Below, piece after piece: positions 1 through 8,253 of a DNA stretch of 64,000 nucleotides. Location of the stretch: positions 1 through 64,000 of the forward strand of contig JANQLV010000043.1 of NCBI GenBank assembly GCA_028280415.1, written 5' to 3'. Numbering within the stretch: position 1 is the first letter of the stretch; each line of letters begins with the position of its first letter. The translations under genes and the position numbers were made by a program. This stretch comes from Saprospiraceae bacterium. GTDB lineage: Bacteria > Bacteroidota > Bacteroidia > Chitinophagales > Saprospiraceae. The notes beneath the pieces are model-generated. The model had not been told where the DNA came from and did no database searches. It worked only from the letters and a program-made list of their open reading frames with translations.

Positions 1-3000
1 GATCACTAAACCCGTATCCTGCGCATTACAACTCGTCAAATCTACATACAACGTATCACTAGGTAGTAAAGTCGTCTGCTCATATATCACCGAATCGCAA
101 TTATATTGATTCATTAAATTATAAATCACTAATCCTGTATCCTGAGGATTACAACTCGTCAAATCGATATATACTGTATCACTGGGTAGTAAAGTCGTCT
201 GCTCATATATCACTGAATCGCAATTATATTGATTCGTTAGATTATAAATTACCAAACCCGTATCCTGGGGACTACAACTCGTCAAATCGATATACACCGC
301 ATCACTAGGTAGCAAGGCCGTCTGCTCATATATCACTGAATCGCAATTATATTGATTCGTTAAATTATAAATTACCAAGCCCGTATCTTGAGGATTACAA
401 CTTGTCAAATCAATATACAGCGTATCACTGGGTAGTAAGGTCGTCTGCTCATATATCACTGAATCGCAATTATATTGATTCGTTAGATTATAAATTACCA
501 AGCCCGTATCCTGGGGATTACAACTCGTTAAATCGATATACACCGTATCACTGGGTAGTAAATTCGTCTGTTCATAAATCACTGAGTCGCAGTTATACTG
601 ATTCGTTAAATTATAAATCACTAAGCCCGTATCTAATGGATTACAGCTGGTCAAGTCAACATATATCGTATCATTCGGTGTAACTAAAAGGTTGGTTACA
701 ATAATACTATCGCATCCCAGAGAAGTTTGTAACGTATCTCTAAATACTCCACTCAAATATTGATATGCTCCGCCAACGAATAAACTATCCCCCCAGCAAA
801 TTTGCTCAATCAAATTTGTAGTTTCAGGATCACCCACTGTAACGGTAATACTCTGAGTTGGACTGATGATGCAAGCAGGTGAATTACTATCGGTAACCGA
901 AACTAAAGTATAAACAGTAGTTGTTAATGGGCTTACATTAATAATATACCCATCATTTATATTATTCAGTACCTGATTCGTAGTTCCATTAGAATAAACG
1001 ATATCAAATGGTCCGGTACCAGAAAGATTAAAAGTAATTGGTGTCGTCTCACCAGTACAAATGATAGTATCACCTGTAATACTCCCGGTAGGCAAAACAT
1101 TAACCGTTAACTGCATGGAATCAACGGCCGTACAACCTAAAGCATCCGTTACGGTTACTGCATAAACTCCGGCCATATCAACCGTAATGGTTTGTGTAAT
1201 AAAACTATTTGACCAATTATAGCTACTAAAACCACTCCCGGCATCCAATACCAAAGCATCATTATCACAAATCGTTATGTCCGGACCTAAATCAACTGTT
1301 GGCAGGTCTTGAATTGATACAATAACTGAAGCATTGGCTGTACATAAATTAGTATCTGTTACCGTTACTGCATAAGTACCGGAAGAATTAATATCAATGG
1401 TTTGGGTAGTATCTGTTGTAGACCATAAATAGCTGCTCCCCGGATTTCCGGCATCCAAAGTAGCGACCGAACCATCGCACAGATCAAGGTTAGAGCCCAA
1501 ATCAACCACTGGCAAATTATTAACAAAAACCATAGTGGTATCTGAAACAGTACAGCCAAAATTATTGGTAATTGTTACCTGATATTCTGTTGTGACCAAG
1601 GGAGTAACCGTCCTGGCAGCATCAGTATTTCCATCATTCCACAAATAAGTACAACCAAAGCAATACTGATCAGATATATCAAAAGACACATCGTTACTTT
1701 CGCATATAGTATGATCGGGTATGGTATCAATAGTAATATCACAGCGCAGTTTTACCACCCAATTATCATTAAATCCCTGGTTGGCATCGGTATAATCTCC
1801 TGAAGTATTAGAAGCTGAAAAACCGCCCAGGATATAACCTCCATCATCTGTTTGTTTAAAATTGGTTAATAAATCTGCACTACTCCCTCCAAAAGCTATA
1901 TCCCATATTTTATCCCCGGACTCATTGGCCTTGATTATCCAGTAATCGTGATTACCTTCCGTTCCATCTGTTTTATTCCCGGAAATTGGCGAACGGGAAT
2001 ACCCTCCAAATAATAAAATACCATCCGGAGTTTGATGAATATCGACACAAACATCCTTAAGCGTCCCCCCATAACTCTTTTGCCAGATAACCGTACCCGA
2101 AGTATCTGCTTTTAGAATCCACATATCTTCAAGACCATAGTTGGGTACCGTTTTATTCCCGGAAATAGTAGAAGTAGAAAAACCACCAAAAATAATGGTC
2201 GTATCACTTAAAACCTCCAGGCTTAGTATTTGATCATTTCCATCTCCCCCATAAGTCCGATCCCAGATTTTATTACCATTTGCATCCGTTTTGATCACCC
2301 AATAGTCAATGACATCTATTAATGCTTCCGTTTTGTCGCCACCAATATCAGAAGCCGACCAGCCTCCCATATAAAAGCTTCCGTCAGAACCTTCGTCAAT
2401 ATCCAGCATCATATCGAATTGCGCGCCCCCAAAGGTTTTATCCCAAACTATATTACCAGAAGCATCCAGTTTAATCGCATAAAAATCCCAACCTCCCCGA
2501 TTAGCTTCGGTCTTTGTACCGCTTATACCAGAAGCCGACCAGCCTCCAAGAATATAGCCCCCATCGGAAGTTTCCTGAATATGATAAAGTTGTTCATCCG
2601 CATCTCCACCAAGGGAGCGATCCCAAAGTACATTACCTAAAGCATCTGTTTTCACTACCCAAATATCAGAAGTCCATGAAAAACCATTATTGGCTTCTGT
2701 TTTATCTCCATCCGCATCAGAGAAGGACCAACCTCCAAGAATGTAACCCCCATCAGAAGTTGGCTGTACCTCCTGAATAACTTCAGAGCCTGAACCTCCA
2801 ATCAGCTGGTCCCAAAGGATATTTCCATCGGCATCTGTTTTCACCAGCCAATAATCGCCACTACCATTTTGGGTATCTGTAATATCTGTACTAATAGTAG
2901 AAGGACTCGAACAGCCATAAATGTAACCACCATCAGCCGTTTGGTGCAGTCCCTGGAGCTCTTCGAAATTATCTCCGCCATAGGCATCATCCCATTCAAT

Positions 3001-3126
3001 CGGCGGCTGAGCAAATAAACTGTTTTGGAAAAGACATAGCAATAGTAAGGCTAACAGATATGATCTGGAATGCGTAAGTTTTATACAGACTGGAGGGAAA
3101 AATCGAGTAGATTTTTCTATTCGCAT
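1..3126 (-). CDS. Giant secreted surface protein, propeller + Ig-like + 41-aa repeats (3' end outside window)
   Basis: The frame is open from an ATG at 3126 to the left edge, 1042 codons without a stop, so only the N-terminal part is visible. Residues 1-40 form a signal peptide with a long N-region, ending LFQNSLFAQ. Residues ~42-460 hold repeats of ~65 residues with TSDGGYILGGWS and WLVKTDADGNILWD motifs, resembling a beta-propeller of the kind common in Bacteroidota secreted proteins. Residues ~460-760 hold PKD/Ig-like modules with YLWS and AVTVTD motifs. From ~762 a module with ICWGDSLFVGG leads into 41-residue repeats containing YNCDSVIYEQTNLLPSDT and LTSCNPQDTG. A T9SS C-terminal sorting domain is expected beyond the edge but cannot be seen. 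Likely role is an exported surface or matrix protein; no enzymatic motif is seen. Confidence 0.85.
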   Translation of the reverse strand, partial: MRIEKSTRFFPPVCIKLTHSRSYLLALLLLCLFQNSLFAQPPIEWDDAYGGDNFEELQGLHQTADGGYIYGCSSPSTISTDITDTQNGSGDYWLVKTDADGNILWDQLIGGSGSEVIQEVQPTSDGGYILGGWSFSDADGDKTEANNGFSWTSDIWVVKTDALGNVLWDRSLGGDADEQLYHIQETSDGGYILGGWSASGISGTKTEANRGGWDFYAIKLDASGNIVWDKTFGGAQFDMMLDIDEGSDGSFYMGGWSASDIGGDKTEALIDVIDYWVIKTDANGNKIWDRTYGGDGNDQILSLEVLSDTTIIFGGFSTSTISGNKTVPNYGLEDMWILKADTSGTVIWQKSYGGTLKDVCVDIHQTPDGILLFGGYSRSPISGNKTDGTEGNHDYWIIKANESGDKIWDIAFGGSSADLLTNFKQTDDGGYILGGFSASNTSGDYTDANQGFNDNWVVKLRCDITIDTIPDHTICESNDVSFDISDQYCFGCTYLWNDGNTDAARTVTPLVTTEYQVTITNNFGCTVSDTTMVFVNNLPVVDLGSNLDLCDGSVATLDAGNPGSSYLWSTTDTTQTIDINSSGTYAVTVTDTNLCTANASVIVSIQDLPTVDLGPDITICDNDALVLDAGSGFSSYNWSNSFITQTITVDMAGVYAVTVTDALGCTAVDSMQLTVNVLPTGSITGDTIICTGETTPITFNLSGTGPFDIVYSNGTTNQVLNNINDGYIINVSPLTTTVYTLVSVTDSNSPACIISPTQSITVTVGDPETTNLIEQICWGDSLFVGGAYQYLSGVFRDTLQTSLGCDSIIVTNLLVTPNDTIYVDLTSCNPLDTGLVIYNLTNQYNCDSVIYEQTNLLPSDTVYIDLTSCNPQDTGLVIYNLTNQYNCDSVIYEQTTLLPSDTLYIDLTSCNPQDTGLVIYNLTNQYNCDSVIYEQTALLPSDAVYIDLTSCSPQDTGLVIYNLTNQYNCDSVIYEQTTLLPSDTVYIDLTSCNPQDTGLVIYNLMNQYNCDSVIYEQTTLLPSDTLYVDLTSCNAQDTGLVI
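2..700 (-). repeat. 123-bp in-frame tandem repeats, five full units plus a diverged sixth
   Basis: Unit boundaries fall exactly every 123 bp: 2, 125, 248, 371, 494 and 617, counted from the conserved ATCACT/ATTACC block. Units 2-616 are nearly identical at DNA level; the unit from 617 is clearly diverged. Each encodes 41 residues with paired cysteines (YNCDS and TSCNP). The array continues past the left edge, so its copy number is unknown. The strong nucleotide identity suggests recent expansion or homogenisation. Confidence 0.95.
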
Positions 3127-3187
3127 ATAGCTATTGCCCTTGGTTAAAATATTGTAATCTAGTAGGAGGGAATCATTTGTACAACCA

Positions 3188-3222
3188 CAAAAGTACATTT
3201 TAATCACCTAAAAATCAACAAA
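3188..3222 (-). promoter_or_regulatory. Bacteroidota-type promoter for the giant surface protein
   Basis: On the minus strand a -7 box TACTTTTG (3195-3188) is preceded by TTTGTTG (3222-3216), giving a 20-nt spacer from the nearest TTG. This matches the TTG...TAnnTTTG consensus and lies about 60 nt upstream of the ATG at 3126. The rest of 3127-3424 is AT-rich and shows nothing else recognisable. Confidence 0.55.
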
Positions 3223-3424
3223 TTACAAACAACTAAGACACTAATAATTCAATTACAGATACAAAATCTTCAGGAGAGTAATTCCCAGAAAACGTGTATA
3301 ATATACTATACACTCAAAATCAACACCTTAAGCATTTTAGAATTCTTATATACATCAGTATAATTTAAAGCAAATGAATTTTAAATATTTCAATTATTTT
3401 TTTCATCTAAATAAAAGGATGAAC

Positions 3425-4552
3425 TCAATCACTTAATTTTAGATAAGGCAATATTTTTTCAAGGCTTTTTTGCTCCATTATCTTAATCTGCCCAAGTTCA
3501 TTCAAATTGTTATAATCACCGTGCTGCTTCCTAAAATTGACAATCAATCTGGCTTCTTTATAGTTCAGATATGGATGTTTCATCAATTCTTCCACCGTAG
3601 CCCGATTGACGTTAATCTTACGAAAAACAGGACTTAAACTCAATTTTGGTTTTATGCTTTGGAAGGTAGAATCTGGCAATCCATAGGTATTTCCTACCTG
3701 GTCAATATTATAGAAGCCGCCTAATTTTTCTCTATAGCCGACAATCCCCTTTGCAAAATACGGCCCTATTCCTTTTAGCTTTTGCCATTCTTCCAAACCG
3801 GCCTTATTGATATCAATGATTAAGTCTTCCCGCTCCGTATTCTTTTCTTTAGAAGTTTGTAAATCAGAATGATCTAAAATTAAAATGAATGGTTCAAGTC
3901 GTTGAAAAAGTGTATCATCTATTCCATAAATCCTGGAAAGCATTGCCTTATTACGGATCGTCCCGCCCTTTTCTCTGTACTTGAGCAAATTATTAGCTGC
4001 CTTTTGGGGAAAGCCCAGACTCAACAATGTTTTTTTATCTGCACGATTAGGGTCAAACTCAAAAGTCTGTATTTCAGTTTTTTGAGCTGCTTCTATTTGG
4101 GGTTTTGATGCAAGACTAGGCTTTGGGATATTATTTCTAATTTTGATATAAGGAGCTAATTGATCATAAATTTCCGGACGCAAACCATAGATACGTTTCA
4201 GGTCTTCTTTTTTAAAAAAACGCCCTCCTTTATTCCGAAAATTAATGATGGTAATCGCCAATTTTTCAGAAACTCCGAATGATATTAATTCTGCTTCGGT
4301 CACCACATTAGGATCAAATTCTGTCAGATTTGTATCACTGGAAGAAGGACTGCTTTTCTTTTCCTCGAAAGCTTGTTGAAAAGTTTCGATCTCTATTTTA
4401 TAGGATTTAAAATCCATTTTATCAGAATCTATATAATAGCTCTGATATAGTTTTGGAATAAAAAAAATCAAAGCACATAAAAAGCTAAGTACCAATATTC
4501 CATTTCTCTCTCTTTTATTGTAATAAAAATACTCCCGAAAAATATTCTTCAT
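3425..4552 (-). CDS. ComEA-like protein with four helix-hairpin-helix DNA-binding modules
   Basis: This is a 375-residue protein with one N-terminal membrane segment (about residues 18-33) and four HhH modules at ~76-135, 166-225, 246-305 and 313-372. Characteristic motifs include LKGIGPYFAKGIVGYREK and FDPNRADKKTLLSLGFP. HhH modules of the ComEA family bind double-stranded DNA without sequence preference. Its ATG lies four bases after the comEC stop, so the two are almost certainly cotranscribed. Inference: an inner-membrane-anchored periplasmic DNA receptor that feeds ComEC during natural transformation. Classical ComEA carries a single HhH pair, so four modules is an expanded architecture, which also occurs in other Bacteroidota. 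Confidence 0.85.
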   Translation of the reverse strand: MKNIFREYFYYNKRERNGILVLSFLCALIFFIPKLYQSYYIDSDKMDFKSYKIEIETFQQAFEEKKSSPSSSDTNLTEFDPNVVTEAELISFGVSEKLAITIINFRNKGGRFFKKEDLKRIYGLRPEIYDQLAPYIKIRNNIPKPSLASKPQIEAAQKTEIQTFEFDPNRADKKTLLSLGFPQKAANNLLKYREKGGTIRNKAMLSRIYGIDDTLFQRLEPFILILDHSDLQTSKEKNTEREDLIIDINKAGLEEWQKLKGIGPYFAKGIVGYREKLGGFYNIDQVGNTYGLPDSTFQSIKPKLSLSPVFRKINVNRATVEELMKHPYLNYKEARLIVNFRKQHGDYNNLNELGQIKIMEQKSLEKILPYLKLSD

Positions 4553-4556
4553 AAAT

Positions 4557-6659
4557 CTAGTTTTTATTCAGATCAATAATAAATGCTCCCCGGACATTTA
4601 TATCGTAATAATCTACTTGCTCATCCTCACATTCTTTCTTATAAGTCGCTCTCCTGCCAGTCGAAAGATTCCCATCAAAAACAATTTTCTCAAATTCAAA
4701 AAATTGCATCAACTCCCGAATGGAATAATTATAATTATTCCGGGCAAGTATATAATCGACTTTAATTTTAGATTCCAGCTTCACCTTTGGCAATTCTTCC
4801 GGAAATGCTATCCTTATTTTATCGAATTGAATAAAGCAAGCATTTGAATAAAATGAATTGGTTTGAACTTCCTCTCCTAAAATATATTCCGATTGCTTTT
4901 TAACTCCACTTTTAGTAATGAAATTCCCCCCAACAAAATCCATTGTTTTTGAGCGGATATTTTGATCTGCAATACGAACCAGTTCTTCCCCTTTTATAAA
5001 ATCAAGCATCGTTTTTCCAGGAATATGATAAAATATTATTTTCTTTTGATTCACTTTTTGAACAACTGAAAACAGGTTAAAAAAACCGACCATAAATAAA
5101 ACAGCAAGTGCGGCTTTTAAATATTTTATATTTCTGAGATTAATCGCCAGTACAATCAAGGCAATCAGCAGAAAAAATAAAAGCAAAACTTCAAATTCAA
5201 TCCATATATTTTTAAAAGACCCGGAGGGTAATTTTTCAATTAAAAAGATTAAAGCATTCATCAACCAGATAGCCCCAAATAATATTTTAGCGAAGAGACC
5301 AGCAAAAAAGGGAAGCAAATACTCACTAAAAAACAAGACTAGACTCATTCCTAAAATTAAAAAAGCAAAAGGAACTACAATTAAACCGGAAAGCAGGAAA
5401 TAAACCGGAAACTGTTGAAAATAATACATGCTAAGTGGAAAAGTCGATAATTGTGCAGCAATTGCTACTGCGGATAATTTCCAGATATGATCCCCTGCCT
5501 GATGCTCTATATACCAAAGACTATAAACTTTTTGATACCAATAAACGATTCCGATTACCGCCAGATAAGAAAGTTGAAAACCGATTTCCAGTAGCAAAAA
5601 GGGGTTAAATAATAAAAGACAAAAAGCGGAAGCTGCCAGCGTATTATAAATATTAGTATTCCGATTTAAGGTATTCCCGATAAGGACAAAGCTAAACATC
5701 GTAGCTGCGCGCAATACGGAAGGAGACGCACCGGTAACTAAAGCAAAAAGCCATAATAATAAAATGGTAATCCAGGTTTTCGTCCAGTGCCATAAAGGAT
5801 GTTTCCATCTGATTAGATTTAGGAAAAAAGCAATAATACCCCAGATTAGACCTACGTGTAAACCGGAAACGGCCAATACGTGCATGGCCCCGGTAGTCGC
5901 ATAGGCATTTTTCAATTCTTCGGATAATTCTTCCTTATATCCTAATACCAAGGCAGAAGCAACCGCAAATGATTCCCCCTTGCCAAGGTGTTTTGCCAGA
6001 ACATGGATCAAATTCTTTCTGGCTCTGTATGCCATGCTCAATAATTTATTCCCCTGATTTTTTTGTAACACTTTCCATCGACCGGATTTAATAAAAGCCT
6101 GGTAATGAATATTTTTTCCAGCCAGATATTTTTTATAATTAAAAACATCAGGATTGAGCGGTTCGTCAATCAGCCTGGGAAAAGCTTTTAATACCAGCAA
6201 ATCACCATATTCAATTTTTTGGCTGCTGACATCATTGCGCATATGCAGCATGATCTTCCCTTTGCAATTATGCAATTCATCATAATTATCTCCAATTTTA
6301 CTGGTTTTTAAAACAATTTGAATTGAACGTGCTTTATGCGAGGGTGGATTATCTACCGTTCCTATAATCAAATTTTCCGAGTGTAAAAATTGTCTGAAAT
6401 GATTTTTAAAATGCCAATGATTATGAAAAAAACATAATTGATATGCTAAAAGAAAAAAGAATAAATTAATGAGCAAACCAATAATGTTTTGCCATTTAAA
6501 ATTGGTCTTTCGAAAAACGGATACGGCAATACAGCATATTAAAAATAGTAGAATATAATTAAAGCATGGAAGAGTATAATCCAAATAAAGGCAGGCAATT
6601 ATCCCGAGGATAAAGGGTAGTAAAATTCTAACAAAGGGGACCTCCCGCCAATTAAACAT
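4557..6659 (-). CDS. comEC: ComEC/Rec2 family DNA-uptake channel
   Basis: This 700-residue polytopic membrane protein starts with hydrophobic helices, then an extracytoplasmic OB-like segment at ~60-190. The competence domain follows at ~215-490 and carries the family hallmark GAMHVLAVSGLHVGLIWG. ComEC forms the inner-membrane channel that moves single-stranded DNA into the cytoplasm. The C-terminal soluble part (~530-700) sits where a metallo-beta-lactamase-like domain is found in other ComECs, but no HxHxDH metal motif is present, so that domain looks degenerate or absent. The gene is first in a two-gene unit with the HhH protein. Confidence 0.9.
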   Translation of the reverse strand: MFNWREVPFVRILLPFILGIIACLYLDYTLPCFNYILLFLICCIAVSVFRKTNFKWQNIIGLLINLFFFLLAYQLCFFHNHWHFKNHFRQFLHSENLIIGTVDNPPSHKARSIQIVLKTSKIGDNYDELHNCKGKIMLHMRNDVSSQKIEYGDLLVLKAFPRLIDEPLNPDVFNYKKYLAGKNIHYQAFIKSGRWKVLQKNQGNKLLSMAYRARKNLIHVLAKHLGKGESFAVASALVLGYKEELSEELKNAYATTGAMHVLAVSGLHVGLIWGIIAFFLNLIRWKHPLWHWTKTWITILLLWLFALVTGASPSVLRAATMFSFVLIGNTLNRNTNIYNTLAASAFCLLLFNPFLLLEIGFQLSYLAVIGIVYWYQKVYSLWYIEHQAGDHIWKLSAVAIAAQLSTFPLSMYYFQQFPVYFLLSGLIVVPFAFLILGMSLVLFFSEYLLPFFAGLFAKILFGAIWLMNALIFLIEKLPSGSFKNIWIEFEVLLLFFLLIALIVLAINLRNIKYLKAALAVLFMVGFFNLFSVVQKVNQKKIIFYHIPGKTMLDFIKGEELVRIADQNIRSKTMDFVGGNFITKSGVKKQSEYILGEEVQTNSFYSNACFIQFDKIRIAFPEELPKVKLESKIKVDYILARNNYNYSIRELMQFFEFEKIVFDGNLSTGRRATYKKECEDEQVDYYDINVRGAFIIDLNKN

Positions 6660-6784
6660 GCACTAAAATTTTCTCATGGAAAAAGATAGCTATCAATGTT
6701 AAGCGGTGGGGAATCTATTAAGCTATTATGCCGGATTCCAAGATAATAAAGAGCAGGAAAAACTTATAAAGAATTGAATATATT

Positions 6785-6817
6785 TTTTGAGGCATTGGCT
6801 CATCCAATGCCTCAAAA
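6785..6817. other. Perfect 14-bp stem-loop after fbp, without a U-tract
   Basis: TTTTGAGGCATTGG (6785-6798) pairs with CCAATGCCTCAAAA (6804-6817) around a five-base loop. It begins 17 bases after the fructose-bisphosphatase stop. Neither strand has a T-run after the stem; on the minus strand the hairpin is followed by A residues. It could be an mRNA 3'-end stabiliser or a non-canonical terminator. Confidence 0.6.
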
Positions 6818-6833
6818 CCAGCATCCTGAATGT

Positions 6834-7865
6834 TTAGTGCTTACCGTTTGCATTCATGCTGACGGTAGAAGGAACGCTATACCTTTCAATAAAAGCTTTC
6901 ATTTCATCTACCATGGCCGGCGAACCGATCACGATCGTTGAACGTTGATGTAAATCCGTTACTTCCAAATCCAGAATGCGATTAAGCTGGCAATTAATTG
7001 CTCTACCTCCGGCATGTTCCACGATAAAAGATAGTGGATTACATTCGTAAAGCAATCTCAATTTACCCTGAGGGTATTTGCGGGTATTCGGATAAAGAAA
7101 AATACCTCCTTGTAAAAGACTTCGATGGATATCTGAAACCATTGAACCAATATAACGCAGGCGCAGGTTTAAATCCGAGCAATAGTCGATATATCTGCGC
7201 ATTTCCACATCAAACTTCAGATAATAGCCTTGATTTACAGAATAATAATTTCCTCGGTCCGGAATTTTGATATCCCGGTGCGAAAGGCAAAACTCTCCAA
7301 TGGAAGGATCAAGGGTAAATCCATTTACTCCCCGCCCCGTAGTATAGACCAGAATAGTGGAAGTCCCGTAAATCACATAACCGGCAGCAACGAGTTCCGT
7401 TCCTCTTTGCAGGAAGTCTTCCAGCTTGCAAGGACCTTTGGTATCTGAAATGCGCCGGTAAATCCCGAAGATCGTACCAACCGAGACATTGACATCAATA
7501 TTGGAAGAACCATCCAAAGGATCAAAGACCACTACATATTTGGCATTTTTGGAAGCCACCGAAGGGATTTCAATAAAATCATCATTTTCCTCGGAAGCTA
7601 TACCACAGCACTCCCCACTGTTTTTCAGACAATCAATTAGTTTTTCATTGGCATAAACATCCAGTTTTTGCTGAGCGTCCCCCGTTGAATTTTCCGATCC
7701 CTCAACGCCTAATATATTTACCAATCCGGCTTTATTCACCTCCCGGTTAACAATCTTGGCCGCAACTCCAATATCCCGAAGAAGACCGGTAAGCTCTCCC
7801 GAAGCATAAGGGAAATCCTTTTGGCGATGAATAATAAATTCATCTAATGTGATAATACGATTCAT
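6834..7865 (-). CDS. fbp: Fructose-1,6-bisphosphatase class I
   Basis: The enzyme hydrolyses fructose 1,6-bisphosphate to fructose 6-phosphate in gluconeogenesis, in the cytoplasm. The metal/phosphate signature VFDPLDGSSNID lies at residues 113-124, with an EEND motif upstream and GSMVSDIHRSLLQGGIFLYP and CNPLSFIVEHAGG downstream, all typical of class I. I chose the ATG at 7865 (MNRIITLDEF), giving 343 residues, the usual family length. An in-frame ATG at 7949 would add 28 residues that look unlike the family. A strong hairpin follows the stop. Confidence 0.95.
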   Translation of the reverse strand: MNRIITLDEFIIHRQKDFPYASGELTGLLRDIGVAAKIVNREVNKAGLVNILGVEGSENSTGDAQQKLDVYANEKLIDCLKNSGECCGIASEENDDFIEIPSVASKNAKYVVVFDPLDGSSNIDVNVSVGTIFGIYRRISDTKGPCKLEDFLQRGTELVAAGYVIYGTSTILVYTTGRGVNGFTLDPSIGEFCLSHRDIKIPDRGNYYSVNQGYYLKFDVEMRRYIDYCSDLNLRLRYIGSMVSDIHRSLLQGGIFLYPNTRKYPQGKLRLLYECNPLSFIVEHAGGRAINCQLNRILDLEVTDLHQRSTIVIGSPAMVDEMKAFIERYSVPSTVSMNANGKH

Positions 7866-8253
7866 TTTGGTTAGGTTTAAAATACATTCCCGATATGCCG
7901 AAATAGTGCGCTTCCGCTCCCAGTTTTGTAATATCGGGATATACTGCAAATCGTCTTTTTGATACGTTCAGCACGGAAAACAATGATTTTCCATTTTAAC
8001 TAAAACACACAAATCTTAGCGACTTGTAGTACAAATGGTTTTACTGCTCAAAGATACGGTTAATTTACAGGAATGTTATTCGATTTTAGGCTAAATCTAT
8101 ATGAAACGAAAGTCAAATAAATTAAAACCGCAAAATGAATAGCCAAGAAGTTTGTTGGATTTGTAATCAGGCTTGCTACCTTTGTGCTTCGAAACAAAGG
8201 TGCTCGTTTTTTGGTTATAGAATCAGTGATGAACATCAGTTAAGAAAGCAGTC
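7866..8253. other. Divergent intergenic region between fbp and the ABC exporter
   Basis: It holds the well-matched plus-strand promoter listed separately. A possible minus-strand -7 element, TATCTTTG, lies at 8056-8049 with no clear TTG box. No ORF, RNA gene or strong hairpin was recognised in the rest. Confidence 0.5.
8155..8184 (+). promoter_or_regulatory. Bacteroidota-type promoter for the ABC exporter
   Basis: TTG (8155-8157), a 19-nt spacer and TACCTTTG (8177-8184) match the Bacteroidota primary sigma consensus exactly. Transcription would start near 8190, leaving a leader of ~60 nt. Confidence 0.7.

Noticed and set aside
402-683. Plus-strand 93-codon ORF with internal repeats
   Set aside because: It is the antisense shadow of the 123-bp coding array and has no start region or family features.
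2-700. Periodic repeats as a possible CRISPR array
   Set aside because: The period is 123 bp with no distinct spacers and the whole unit is coding in one frame.
2419-2780. Two overlapping plus-strand ORFs
   Set aside because: Shadows of the propeller repeats encoded on the minus strand, with repeated composition caused by that strand.
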